Source: Calothrix sp. MO_192.B10
GTDB taxonomy: Bacteria; Cyanobacteriota; Cyanobacteriia; Cyanobacteriales; Nostocaceae
DNA length: 38,541 nt
Reading direction: 5' to 3'
Assembly: GCA_030065055.1 (NCBI GenBank)
Contig: JASJDS010000027.1
Coordinates: forward strand, 1 to 38,541
The position numbers and the translations under genes were made by a program. Shown one piece after another: positions 8,550 through 17,227 of the stretch. Below the pieces are notes generated by a model that had not been told where the DNA came from, ran no database searches, and saw nothing but the letters and a program-made list of their open reading frames with translations. Each line of letters starts with the position of its first letter. Within the stretch, counting starts at the first letter, position 1.

Positions 8550-9611
8550 CTACCCAGAGCGACTGTCGTCGTCGCGGTGAGTTAGTACGTTGGGCGGGTT
8601 CCCCGACTTGAAGTAACTAACGAACCCTTTAGGGGGTCGCTCGTCAAGTTTACTATATATTTGTCCATCGTCCCACACCGATTTAATCAGGGTTAATATT
8701 ACTTTGAAAAAAGCTAAATGATAAAAGAAAAATCGTGTGAATATTATAATGGGAGAAGTACTTTTATAACAGGGTGGATGACCCAATACATGGCAGTCAA
8801 ATAACCGTGAAAAGAAGCGTAAACATTGTTTTGCAGTTAAACTTTTTAAACCCATTAAAAAATGATTGTGATAGAAAGTAAGCTGATATTTTGTGGAGCG
8901 GGTACTAATATCATGACAGCCCCCTGTTTCTTCTCCTAAATGTACTAAATAAGCTTCTGGGTCATACCAAATCTTATATCCTGTCTGCCTTAAACGCAAA
9001 CAAAAATCTGATTCTTCCCGCACTGCGCTACCGCGAAATCTCTCATCAAACCTCAATCCATGCTGAGTAAAAATCTCGCGTCGAAAAGACATATTACAAC
9101 CCCTTGCTGATAGCACTTGTTGGGGTTTAACTGTATGTACCAAATCAATATGATACCAAGCTATACCAGGGTCCATTGCTTGAGGAGGTAGATAATCAAT
9201 CTGCAATTTTCCTCCAGATTCCCCTAATTTCATTCTGTCAAAGACTCTCCCTGCAACAGCTCCAATTTCAGGATTACTTCCGTAATTTTTAGCATGATTA
9301 GCTAAAAAATTGGGAGTGATTTGCACATCATCATCAATAAATAAAATAATTTCTCCTAGAGAACGCCGGATAGCATAATTTCTAGCACCTGGTAAACTAG
9401 CCCATTCCAGGCGAAACCATTTAATTTTATCCTGATTGGCTAATTCTTCGAGATAATTGGTAATTTCTGGCTGATGTTTGGGAGTTTGATCCACAACCAA
9501 GATTTCAAAATTTGGGTAGTCTTGTTTCAGGACATCTATCAGGCTATCTCGTAATGGTTCCTCTCGACCATAAGTCGGGATAATTACAGAAATCAAAGGG
9601 TAATCATTCAT
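8550..9611 (-). CDS. GT2-family glycosyltransferase (HpsN-like) with repeat-coded C-terminus
   Basis: 353 residues. GT-A fold: LISVIIPTYGREEPLRDSL (about 5-23) is the GT2 start, FIDDDVQITP (about 91-100) holds the metal-binding DXD region, and the acceptor part has SARGCNMSFRREIF and RGSAVREESDFCLRLRQTGY (the ED/ExDxxLRL element). It probably adds the second or later sugar of an exopolysaccharide repeat. The last ~33 residues (from KLDERPPKGFVSY onward) are encoded by a cyanobacterial palindromic repeat (8550-8645, with the GGGCGGGTTCCCCGACTTGA phrase), so the native C-terminus has probably been replaced. It is separated from the upstream HpsL gene by 863 bases of repeats. The ATG at 9611 is the only sensible start. 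Confidence 0.87.
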   Translation of the reverse strand: MNDYPLISVIIPTYGREEPLRDSLIDVLKQDYPNFEILVVDQTPKHQPEITNYLEELANQDKIKWFRLEWASLPGARNYAIRRSLGEIILFIDDDVQITPNFLANHAKNYGSNPEIGAVAGRVFDRMKLGESGGKLQIDYLPPQAMDPGIAWYHIDLVHTVKPQQVLSARGCNMSFRREIFTQHGLRFDERFRGSAVREESDFCLRLRQTGYKIWYDPEAYLVHLGEETGGCHDISTRSTKYQLTFYHNHFLMGLKSLTAKQCLRFFSRLFDCHVLGHPPCYKSTSPIIIFTRFFFYHLAFFKVILTLIKSVWDDGQIYSKLDERPPKGFVSYFKSGNPPNVLTHRDDDSRSG

Positions 9612-10327
9612 TATTTTTATGTCTGTAAAGATTTAGTATTCCCTAACTTCACATCATAATTTTACCTCTTTCAACAAGAAGGCTCACATCTGACCCGTTC
9701 GCGGAGCGTGCCGAAGGCATAGGGCAGTGTGAGATGAATTGTTGGGCGATGACGAATTGACCCACAACCGATTTAATCCGTAGGATTAACAGGGCAGGGG
9801 GTCGATGAGGAATCGCCACTTTCAAAGGGTCGGTAGTCGGTCAATTTAATCTTCTACATACATGATAGGGATAAACCCCGCCCTTAAAGGGCGAGGTATT
9901 CGTTATAATATGTAAATGGTCGATGACCCACCCGACTGTATGGAACAGAAAGGCTAACTTCAAAGTAGTAAGACTTGCCGCAGACACATCGCCCGAATGC
10001 GCGGAGCGCACGCTACGCGAACGGGGAAAGAACATTTCTAGATGGTATGCCATTGCAGTAAATCCGAGGAATGTTGTACGAACAAAAATTAAACTGCCTA
10101 TGGAAGATGGGCGGCTGCCTGGGTTCTCCCTTGAGGAGATAAAGGTCCCAAGACCAGAGACGCTGTGTAAGACCAAATTAAACACGGGTTTAATGAGGCG
10201 GCGGCGGGTGAGACGGGAAGCCTACTGTGTACGCGTTGGCGGAGCCTGCCGTAAGGCATAGCGTCACTGTAGGTACTTCACAATGCTAATTTTAAGTTAT
10301 TTGAATTTGTACATCACCCATAATGTT
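9612..10327. other. Repeat-rich, possibly structured non-coding stretch inside the hps-like operon
   Basis: No convincing gene. There are two copies of the cyanobacterial phrase GCG(G/T)AGCGTGCCGAAGGCAT or its relatives (near 9700-9722 and 10230-10258). A perfect hairpin (CGCCCTT 9879-9885 with AAGGGCG 9887-9893) starts a ~370-base block that looks like the end of a degraded mobile element or a structured RNA. An open frame at 9923-10261 gives a low-complexity, Arg-rich, unrecognisable protein. Its minus-strand shadow is no better. Confidence 0.45.
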
Positions 10328-10473
10328 TAGTGCTTTGTCCCATTAGTTATGATGGCTAGGTAAGGTGATCCCCGACTTCTAAATCAATATCCGCACATTG
10401 TAGCAATTCCTAGGATAGAAGTCGGGGATCGCTCGCACCCGCGACTCATCAAAATTAATGGGACAAAGTACTA
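10328..10473. repeat. 146-bp MITE-like element containing 64-bp repeat copy A
   Basis: Outer inverted repeats: TAGTGCTTTGTCCCATTA (10328-10345) and TAATGGGACAAAGTACTA (10456-10473), 17 of 18 matching. Nested inside is the 64-bp unit 10367-10430, with arms GATCCCCGACTTCT and AGAAGTCGGGGATC and the core CAATATCCGCACAT, shared with copies at 14235 and 14319. The element ends one base from the hpsL stop codon. A related right end lies at 38507-38541. Confidence 0.75.
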
Positions 10474-10474
10474 G

Positions 10475-12136
10475 TTAAGGTGATAGTGATTTAGATATTT
10501 TACTTTTTTTCTTGCTTTTGGTTGGTTGAGAATTCTCCAATATTTTCTCTTGTTTATCTAATACTGGTAATTTCAACAGCACCCCTGCAAAAAACCAGTA
10601 ATAGGCAGCAACCGGATCTACATCTAAAGGATAGTAGTAAGTATTGTAACTAATAAACAGTATAAATACCCACAAAGCTGCTGCGTAACTGCGGAAATTA
10701 GGGTTTTTAATTGTGCGATATTTCCTAAAGCCAATTACCGTCAGAGTTGAGACTAAAGCTAAAAACCCCAAAGTACCCAGAACTCCGACTTCGTAGAGAA
10801 GTTTGGGATAATAGGTTTCTATCAGACGGGTTTTACCCAATGAACGGGCAGAATTGGTAGCACGTCCTAATCCTCTGCCAAAGAAGCCTCTTTGCTCTTT
10901 CCAAGTATCCTCAAATTGCTGCACAATAAATTCGTGAGGAGGAGAAGCTTCCCAACGGCCAAATAAACTATCTATTCTTTCTTGGGCTATTTCGGGATAA
11001 TTTACCATGGCAATACCCAAAATTAAGGCTAGTCCTATACCAACGGGAATGAAGCGTTTGAGGTCACCAATTTTACCAGTGATCGTCAATAGTAATATAA
11101 AACAAGTTGGCACCAATGCTAAGGCGATTCTCTGCCCGGAAATTACGGCGTTAATAAAGACTAATGCCAAAGACACCAAACCAGCTGTTCTCCATCTAAT
11201 GGTAGGGTCGCTAAAGCCAGTAGCAAAGGCAAAAAATGTGCTGGAAATTAGGAACCATGCCCATTGCCAAGGAGCAACGAAGGTTCCTGGTAGACGAATC
11301 ACTCCTTGACTAGGACTGTATAACAGAGAACCACCAAAATAACAACGTGCCTCCAAGGTTGCTTTAAATAGAGCATCTCCAGTGGCACCCCTAGTTCCTT
11401 GGCATATACCTGTCAATAACAGTAAATATTGAATTAATCCCAGAACACAACAAATAATAATGACACTAACTTGGATGCGTGATAGCAATAAAAAATCCTG
11501 CTGATTGCGAATTAAATAATAGGCACAGGTAATTAGGGGAAGATAACCTAATAATACTTTTAATCCCAAAATTCCCATGCCTATGGGCAATTCCTGGGGT
11601 GCTTTCTGAAATAGTTCGACTGGGGCTGGGTTTAGTTGCTCCATCCCGTTGACAAACAGGAGGGTAAGCATACAGAAACCGAGTAATATAAATAGTGGTG
11701 TTTTAATACCTTGAGGCAAAATTACCGGTAGTCTTTGTTTGCGGCAAGTTTGCCAAATTCCAATTAATGCTGGGATATAAAACGCGTCTTTAGCTAGTTG
11801 TAAAACGGGGCTACTACCAATGTAGTAAGTAATAGTACCGCCGAATGGAATATAAATGATGAAAGCATAAAGAGCAAGACGGGGATATTTATAAGCAAAG
11901 GTCATAATTATAGTCCCCAATGCTCCCGGAACTGCTGCCTTAATTCCTCCGACAAAGAAAAGAATTAATCCTAAGAAGAAACCGCCAAAGGTGGCGGCAA
12001 TTAGTAGGCTAGTAAGTTCTTTACGAGTTCGGGCAGCTTTACGTTTCTGGGCTAATCTTTCTTTGAGAGTTAAAGTTGGTTTTGCTGATAAAGATTGTGT
12101 TTGAGAACGTTTTTTTTTAATCTTGGGTTTAGCCAT
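10475..12136 (-). CDS. hpsL: O-antigen-ligase/polymerase-like membrane protein, probable HpsL
   Basis: About 553 residues from the ATG at 12136; the longer frame would use a TTG at 12142. A basic cytoplasmic N-terminus (about 1-45, MAKPKIKKKRSQTQ and LKERLAQKRKAARTRKEL) precedes roughly ten to twelve hydrophobic segments. A large periplasmic loop contains RWEASPPHEFIVQQFEDTW and GRGLGRATNSAR, as in Wzy_C (O-antigen ligase) proteins. The C-terminus is again basic (KSKKKSKISKSLSP). The family polymerises or ligates lipid-linked repeat units at the periplasmic face. The N-terminal signature and neighbourhood match what I remember as HpsL of hormogonium polysaccharide synthesis, needed for gliding of hormogonia in Nostoc. 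The ligase-like fold is firm; the HpsL name is moderately sure. The downstream GT genes are separated by repeats, so co-transcription may be weakened. Confidence 0.75.
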   Translation of the reverse strand: MAKPKIKKKRSQTQSLSAKPTLTLKERLAQKRKAARTRKELTSLLIAATFGGFFLGLILFFVGGIKAAVPGALGTIIMTFAYKYPRLALYAFIIYIPFGGTITYYIGSSPVLQLAKDAFYIPALIGIWQTCRKQRLPVILPQGIKTPLFILLGFCMLTLLFVNGMEQLNPAPVELFQKAPQELPIGMGILGLKVLLGYLPLITCAYYLIRNQQDFLLLSRIQVSVIIICCVLGLIQYLLLLTGICQGTRGATGDALFKATLEARCYFGGSLLYSPSQGVIRLPGTFVAPWQWAWFLISSTFFAFATGFSDPTIRWRTAGLVSLALVFINAVISGQRIALALVPTCFILLLTITGKIGDLKRFIPVGIGLALILGIAMVNYPEIAQERIDSLFGRWEASPPHEFIVQQFEDTWKEQRGFFGRGLGRATNSARSLGKTRLIETYYPKLLYEVGVLGTLGFLALVSTLTVIGFRKYRTIKNPNFRSYAAALWVFILFISYNTYYYPLDVDPVAAYYWFFAGVLLKLPVLDKQEKILENSQPTKSKKKSKISKSLSP

Positions 12137-12269
12137 AATCAAGTATTCAGTTATCAGTTATAAGTTATCAGCTGTCAGTTTTCTGAATGCTTGGTTAAAG
12201 ATATTTTGGGCAAATAGAAAAACACCTGATAACTTTTGATTATTTACTGATGACTGATTGAGGAATTAT

Positions 12270-13724
12270 CTATTCTGCCAAGTGTTGCTGAACTACTGCA
12301 ACCAATTTACTCGTCCATTGTTGGGCAAGTTCGGCTACTTCGGCTTCTACCATAACCCTGATTACTGGTTCTGTGCCAGAGGCACGGACTAAAATTCTAC
12401 CAGAATCTCCCATGGCAGTTTCAGCAGCTGCGATCGCATTTTGCAAAGGCTGGCATTCTTTCCAGTTTACCCGCTTATTTCTATCTTCTACCCGCACGTT
12501 CTGCAACAGTTGGGGATAGGTTTGGAAACTGCTATCTACCATGTCCCCTAGGGAAGTACCAGATTCTTTGACTAAGGCGGCTAGATGTAATGCTGTTAAC
12601 AAGCCATCACCGGTAATTCCGTAGTGACGACAGAGGATATGTCCTGATTGTTCGCCGCCCAGCATCCCACCAGTTTTGAGCATTTCTGCTTGCACGTATT
12701 GGTCACCTACCGCTGTGCGAATAAAATTACCACCAATTTGTTTCCATGCCCTTTCAAAGCCCAGATTTGCCATGACGGTGGAAACAATCAAGTTATCTGG
12801 TAGCTGTTGCTTTTGCTTCAGGTGTTTACCCCATAGGTAAAGAATATAATCGCCATTCACCTTCCTACCACAATTATCCACTGCCAAAACCCGATCCGCA
12901 TCGCCATCGAAGGCAAAACCCAAGTCAGCATGATGTTCCTGCACCGCTGCTTGCAGAATTTCCAGATGGGTGGAACCACAATTAACATTGATGCGATCGC
13001 CATCTGCTTTATTATGTAAACAGATCACATCTGCACCCATAGACTTAAACACTGACAGTGCCAAGCCCACCGCCGCACCCCAAGCAGCATCTAAAACAAT
13101 TTTCATCCCTTGGAGATGATTGCCTGGGAAGGGTTTTTTCAACGCATCAGCATAATCACTGATTAATTCTGGTCGGAAGTAATGCTTGCCACAATTAGTT
13201 ACATTTACTGACGGGGTTGCAGTACCTCTAATTCCGGCTTCAATTTCTGTCTGGAGTGCTTGGGATAGCTTGCCACCACTAGCACCAAAAATTTTAATTC
13301 CATTGTCTTCTGGGGGGTTATGGCTGGCAGAAATCATCACCCCACCCACAGCATGACTATTACTAGTTAAATAAGCAACACAGGGAGTGGGACACAAACC
13401 CAAATACCAAACTTCTAATCCCGCAGCCGTTAATCCAGCACTCAATGCCATTGCCAGCATATCGCTGGAGTTCCTGGAGTCTTGTCCGAGAATTACAGGT
13501 CCGGGGTTGGATGCATGGGCGCGTAAAACCATACCAGTCCAGAAACCAACTTGTAACGCCAACGGCGCACCCAATAAATCTCCCACTCTGCCACGAATCC
13601 CATCCGTACCAAAGAGTGGTGTTTTTGGTAACTTAATGCCTCCTGTCGGCAAACTACCTTCCATATTTGCTAGGACAGTACTTAAATCCCCACTAATTTG
13701 ATTCCGAGTTATTGATGAAACCAT
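12270..13724 (-). CDS. glmM: Phosphoglucosamine mutase
   Basis: Converts glucosamine-6-phosphate to glucosamine-1-phosphate on the way to UDP-GlcNAc, for peptidoglycan and amino-sugar polysaccharides; cytoplasmic. 484 residues from the ATG at 13724, which has GGAG 8 bases upstream; the longer frame would start at a GTG that overlaps this ribosome-binding site. Domain landmarks: [11 protein letters not shown] near the N-terminus, phosphoserine loop [16 protein letters not shown] with S134, magnesium loop D273-G-D-A-D277-R, sugar loop GGEQSGHI, and the C-terminal phosphate-binding [14 protein letters not shown]. It lies 133 bases upstream of hpsL on the same strand, so precursor supply and polysaccharide assembly are adjacent. 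Assignment is firm. Confidence 0.96.
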   Translation of the reverse strand: MVSSITRNQISGDLSTVLANMEGSLPTGGIKLPKTPLFGTDGIRGRVGDLLGAPLALQVGFWTGMVLRAHASNPGPVILGQDSRNSSDMLAMALSAGLTAAGLEVWYLGLCPTPCVAYLTSNSHAVGGVMISASHNPPEDNGIKIFGASGGKLSQALQTEIEAGIRGTATPSVNVTNCGKHYFRPELISDYADALKKPFPGNHLQGMKIVLDAAWGAAVGLALSVFKSMGADVICLHNKADGDRINVNCGSTHLEILQAAVQEHHADLGFAFDGDADRVLAVDNCGRKVNGDYILYLWGKHLKQKQQLPDNLIVSTVMANLGFERAWKQIGGNFIRTAVGDQYVQAEMLKTGGMLGGEQSGHILCRHYGITGDGLLTALHLAALVKESGTSLGDMVDSSFQTYPQLLQNVRVEDRNKRVNWKECQPLQNAIAAAETAMGDSGRILVRASGTEPVIRVMVEAEVAELAQQWTSKLVAVVQQHLAE

Positions 13725-13748
13725 ATTAATCACTCCACACAGTTATTT

Positions 13749-13783
13749 CAGTTATCAGTTATCAGTTATTCAGTTATCAGTTA
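13749..13783. repeat. CAGTTAT heptanucleotide short tandem repeat
   Basis: Five units of CAGTTAT (the last incomplete), with one extra T at 13770. This is the STRR class typical of filamentous cyanobacteria. It lies just upstream of glmM. Confidence 0.8.
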
Positions 13784-14234
13784 GCCTCCTGCGGAGGAGC
13801 TGCGCTAACAGTTAGCCTCCTGCACTCTTGTGCTGCGCTAACTACTACCCCATCCATAAATCAAGAGAGCAGTGCTTTGTTGGGTTCTTACTCCGCGCCC
13901 AAGGGTGGCTCCCCAAGTAGAGCAACTGGGGAGGGCAACAAACAGTAGGGAAAAATTTTTCCACCTGTACAAATAGCATTTGGGGGCTTTATACCGATTA
14001 TTGTTTGCTTAAATTGGAGAATATCACTATACACCCAATCTACAAATTCCTGATGAATTCTCATTCTTCAGGATTTGAATTGAATTATAGGTTCATAGCA
14101 ATCCACATTCATACTGGCTATTGTCAGGGAAAATGCCGATGGATTCTACTACTTGGTTGTAAAGACTTAGTAAAGTAAATGCGTTTACCGTAAAGCTGTT
14201 TCAAAGAAACTATAGTTCATCAGGTTAGGTAAGA

Positions 14235-14298
14235 GATCCCCGACTTCTGCTTCAATATCCGCACATCATGGGGGTATCTAGCATAGAAGTCGGGGATC
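14235..14298. repeat. 64-bp MITE-like repeat, copy B
   Basis: Terminal 14-bp arms GATCCCCGACTTCT (14235-14248) and AGAAGTCGGGGATC (14285-14298) are perfect. The inner core is CAATATCCGCACAT. Same length and core as copies A (10367-10430) and C (14319-14382). Confidence 0.8.
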
Positions 14299-14318
14299 TA
14301 AATGCCCGCGAGGTAAGA

Positions 14319-14382
14319 GATCCCCAACTTCTGCATCAATATCCGCACATTGTTCGGGTATCTAGCATAGAAGTCAGGGATC
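14319..14382. repeat. 64-bp MITE-like repeat, copy C
   Basis: Arms GATCCCCAACTTCT (14319-14332) and AGAAGTCAGGGATC (14369-14382). They do not match perfectly because each carries a change relative to copy B. It is a direct repeat of copy B at a period of 84 bases. Confidence 0.8.
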
Positions 14383-14719
14383 TAATCTAAATGCCATCGC
14401 AATTAAGCAGTTGCAAAATATTAAGTTTGTTTACGTAATTATGCAGAAAAATTCTCTCCCCAGCACAGAATATAGCAATCTATATTTGCCAGTATTTTCC
14501 GCCAATACCATTGATTATAAAAGCTGGCAAAACTAATGCCCACAACCAATATCTACAGAGATTGATTGGCTTTAATAACAGGTTAAGAGGGGAGAAACTT
14601 AAAAAATTTTAATAAAAGTTCTTATCAAAAAGTTCTATCGTAACTTTTTAGTGGCTTTTGTAAGCCCCCTTATAATTGAAATCTCCTGCAGTTAACCTTT
14701 TAAAGTTGAGAAATTTAGC

Positions 14720-15433
14720 ATGAGCAGCAATTTAGCAAGCAAATTGCGTGTAGGCACAAAAAAAGCCCACACAATGGCAGAAAATGTAGGTTTTGTCAAG
14801 TGTTTTTTAAAGGGAGTAGTTGAGAAAAACTCCTATCGGAAATTAGTAGCAAACCTCTACTTTGTTTACTCGGCAATGGAAGAGGAGATGGATAAGCTGC
14901 AAAACCATCCCATTGTTTCTCAAATTAACTTTAAAGAGCTATACCGCAAAAAAAGTTTAGAGCAAGACTTGAGCTATTACTATGGTGCTAACTGGCGGGA
15001 GCAAATTAAACTATCCCCTGCGGGAGAAGAGTATGTACAGCGCATCCGGGAATTATCAGAGAAAGAGCCAGAGTTATTGGTAGCCCATTCCTACACCCGT
15101 TATCTGGGTGACTTGTCAGGAGGACAAATTCTCAAGGGTATTGCTCAAACAGCAATGAAACTTGATGATGGTGGCACCGCTTTTTACGAATTTGCCGATA
15201 TTAGCGACGAGAAAGCCTTTAAAAACAAATATCGTCAAACTTTAGACGAGCTACCCATTGATGATTCTACAGGCGATCGCATTGTGGATGAAGCCAATGA
15301 TGCCTTTGGCATGAACATGAAGATGTTCCAGGAATTGGAAGGTAATTTAATTAAAGCGATCGGGATTATGGTTTACAATACCCTCACCCGTCGTCGCAGC
15401 CGTGGTAGCACTGAATTAGCCACAGCTGATTAA
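14720..15433 (+). CDS. ho1: Heme oxygenase (biliverdin-producing)
   Basis: Opens heme to biliverdin IX-alpha, CO and iron using reduced ferredoxin, the first step to phycobilins and the phytochrome chromophore; cytoplasmic. 237 residues, the usual length of cyanobacterial HO1. The proximal heme ligand is H17 in KKAHTMAE. The distal helix has GDLSGGQ (in YLGDLSGGQILKGIA), and YRQTLDELP with the C-terminal helices completes the all-helical fold. The C-terminus is short and basic (TRRRSRGS). A weak GAG precedes the ATG. The upstream region is very AT-rich and carries the inverted repeat at 14627-14649. It is followed at 138 bases by cobW on the same strand. Confidence 0.96.
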   Translation: MSSNLASKLRVGTKKAHTMAENVGFVKCFLKGVVEKNSYRKLVANLYFVYSAMEEEMDKLQNHPIVSQINFKELYRKKSLEQDLSYYYGANWREQIKLSPAGEEYVQRIRELSEKEPELLVAHSYTRYLGDLSGGQILKGIAQTAMKLDDGGTAFYEFADISDEKAFKNKYRQTLDELPIDDSTGDRIVDEANDAFGMNMKMFQELEGNLIKAIGIMVYNTLTRRRSRGSTELATAD

Positions 15434-15571
15434 ATCTTTACACAACGGCTATAAACCAAACCAATCTGGAATAATTAATCTATGGGGGCAGTGCCTCTAG
15501 GAAAGTAAAAGGTGAATGCTTTTTTCCTTCTTAGAAGAATTGCCCCTAAATTATCTCTTTAGCGAACTAAC

Positions 15572-16612
15572 ATGGCAGCAAAAATCCCAGTTACCGTCAT
15601 CACCGGCTTCTTAGGTAGTGGTAAAACAACCCTGATTCGTCATTTATTGCAAAATAACCAAGGACGACGCATTGCGGTTTTAGTCAATGAGTTTGGCGAA
15701 CTTGGTATAGATGGAGAATTATTAAAATCCTGTCAAATTTGCCCGGAAGATAGTGACAGCAGCGATAGTATATTCGAGCTTACCAATGGCTGTCTGTGCT
15801 GTACGGTGCAGGAGGAATTTTTGCCCACAATGCAGAAGCTACTCCAACGCAGGGACAGTATTGACTGTATTTTGATTGAAACTAGTGGTTTAGCCTTACC
15901 CAAGCCCCTAGTAAAAGCCTTTCGTTGGCATGAAATTCGTTCTGGTGCCACGGTAGATGCGGTAATTACGGTGGTAGATTGTGCCGCAGTAGCCGCAGGT
16001 ACATTTGCTAGTGACCCGCAAGCAGTGGCAGCACAACGGGAGGCTGATGATAGCCTGGAGCATGAAACCCCACTGCAAGAGTTGTTTGAGGATCAGTTAG
16101 CTTGTGCGGATTTAGTGATTTTGAATAAAACTGATTTAGTGGATGGGGCAACAAAAGCTACAGTGGAGGAATTAGTTAAGCAAGAGTTGCCTAGGGTAGT
16201 GAAGATGGTGGACAGCTGTGAAGGGAAACTCGATCCGTCCCTACTGTTAGGGTTTAATGCAGCGGTAGAAGAAAACTTAGATAGTCGTCCCAGCCATCAT
16301 GATACCGAAGAAGACCACGACCATGATGATGAAATTAGCTCCACTCACCTGATTTTAGATCGTGATTACCATCCAGAAAAATTGATGATGGGGTTGCAAG
16401 CGATCGCACAAAAGCAGGATATTTATCGTATTAAGGGGTTTGTCTCAGTACCTAATAAGTCCATGCGTTTAGTTATGCAGGGAGTAGGAACCCGATTCGA
16501 TCAATTTTACGATCGCCCTTGGCAAAGTGATGAAGCTAGGCAAACTAGTTTAGTATTTATTGGCAAAGATTTGGATACCTCCGCAATTGAGTCCCAATTG
16601 GTAACACTCTAG
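15572..16612 (+). CDS. cobW: CobW-type GTPase metallochaperone (COG0523)
   Basis: G3E GTPase that handles Co or Zn; CobW proper supports cobalt insertion in cobalamin synthesis. 346 residues. Walker A G12-FLGSGKTT, the metal-binding C74-L-C76-C77 (GCLCC), a G3-like ETSGLALP, and the NKTD base-recognition motif (ILNKTDLV) are all present. A His/Asp-rich loop lies at about 242-254 (HHDTEEDHDHDDE). The CobW C-terminal domain follows (YRIKGFVSVPNKSMRLVMQGVG). The 138-base leader contains a GGGGGCA / TTGCCCC pairing but no recognisable cobalamin riboswitch. No other cobalamin gene is in the window, so the metal is inferred. The whole-protein match is to cyanobacterial CobW rather than to ZigA/YeiR types. 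Confidence 0.9.
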   Translation: MAAKIPVTVITGFLGSGKTTLIRHLLQNNQGRRIAVLVNEFGELGIDGELLKSCQICPEDSDSSDSIFELTNGCLCCTVQEEFLPTMQKLLQRRDSIDCILIETSGLALPKPLVKAFRWHEIRSGATVDAVITVVDCAAVAAGTFASDPQAVAAQREADDSLEHETPLQELFEDQLACADLVILNKTDLVDGATKATVEELVKQELPRVVKMVDSCEGKLDPSLLLGFNAAVEENLDSRPSHHDTEEDHDHDDEISSTHLILDRDYHPEKLMMGLQAIAQKQDIYRIKGFVSVPNKSMRLVMQGVGTRFDQFYDRPWQSDEARQTSLVFIGKDLDTSAIESQLVTL

Positions 16613-16624
16613 AAGAGGAGGGAA

Positions 16625-16700
16625 GGAGTGAAGGAGTGAAGGAGTGAAGAATCAACCGTCAACCGTCAACTGACAACTAACAACTAACAACTAACAACTG
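16625..16700. repeat. Back-to-back short tandem repeats
   Basis: Three GGAGTGAA octamers (16625-16648), two CAACCGT (16653-16666) and three CAACTAA heptads (16674-16694) lie directly in front of the ABA4-like gene. Different unit sequences and unit lengths side by side suggest slippage hot spots. Confidence 0.8.
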
Positions 16701-16747
16701 TCAACCAATGGGTTACATTTATTATTGGCAAGTTTTTGTAAAGTTTT

Positions 16748-17227
16748 ATGTCAGTATCGCAAATCTTCAATGGTGCTAATGTTTTCGTGTTGCCATTTTG
16801 GGCATTGATGATTTTTTTGCCTAACTGGAAAGTCACGCGCAAGGTAATGGAATCATATCTGCCTTTTGTGGCTTTAGCTGCGGTGTATTTATATCTATTC
16901 ATCAACAGTGTCACACCAGAAAATGCCCAGGCTTTGTCTAATCCCCAGTTAGCAGATATTGCGAGATTTTTTGCCGATGAGAACGCTGCTGCAACTGGTT
17001 GGATTCACTTTTTGGTGTTGGATTTATTTGTGGGTAGATGGGTATATTGGGAAGGGCAAAAAACAGGTATTTGGACGGTTCATTCCATTGCTTTGTGTTT
17101 ATTTGCTGGCCCTTTAGGATTGTTGTCCCATGTTTTAACTTCTTGGATTACTAAGGCATTGTTCCCCAGTGCGGAAAATCAGGAAGCAATTGTAACAGAA
17201 AAAACTGTTTCATCCAGTGGTACTTAG
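16748..17227 (+). CDS. ABA4-like (DUF4281) membrane protein
   Basis: 159 residues with four hydrophobic segments (about 11-26, 37-53, 85-100, 115-135). The conserved GANVFVLPFWALMIFLPNWK start, the TGWIHFLVLDLFVGRWVYWEG block and AGPLGLLSHVL near the end define the ABA4-like family. The plant member is required for neoxanthin synthesis; cyanobacterial members are uncharacterised. An inner or thylakoid membrane location is likely. The C-terminal 25 residues are polar and probably disordered. It lies 135 bases after cobW across tandem repeats, so co-transcription with ho1-cobW is uncertain. No clear ribosome-binding site. Confidence 0.85.
   Translation: MSVSQIFNGANVFVLPFWALMIFLPNWKVTRKVMESYLPFVALAAVYLYLFINSVTPENAQALSNPQLADIARFFADENAAATGWIHFLVLDLFVGRWVYWEGQKTGIWTVHSIALCLFAGPLGLLSHVLTSWITKALFPSAENQEAIVTEKTVSSSGT

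Larger units (their letters stand above)
13725..14719. other. 995-base intergenic region with heptad repeats and paired MITEs
   Basis: No gene seen. Contents in order: CAGTTAT heptads (13749-13783); two adjacent hairpin units of the form GTTAGC(C)TCCTGC...GCTGCGCTAAC (13780-13809 and 13810-13842); AT-rich DNA; two tandem 64-bp MITE copies (14235-14298 and 14319-14382); and the AT-rich promoter region of heme oxygenase with an 8-bp inverted repeat (AAAAAGTT 14627-14634, AACTTTTT 14642-14649). Confidence 0.6.

Noticed and set aside
9841-10261. Opposing 114- and 112-codon frames, considered as a TnpB tail
   Set aside because: Neither translation shows TnpB zinc-finger or RuvC motifs. Composition is Arg-rich and repeat-derived; treated as non-coding.
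15434-15571. Cobalamin riboswitch upstream of cobW
   Set aside because: The conserved B12-box and core elements are not visible; only a generic stem is present.
13749-16700. CRISPR array from the tandem repeats
   Set aside because: Units are 7-8 bases without spacers of constant length; they are short tandem repeats.
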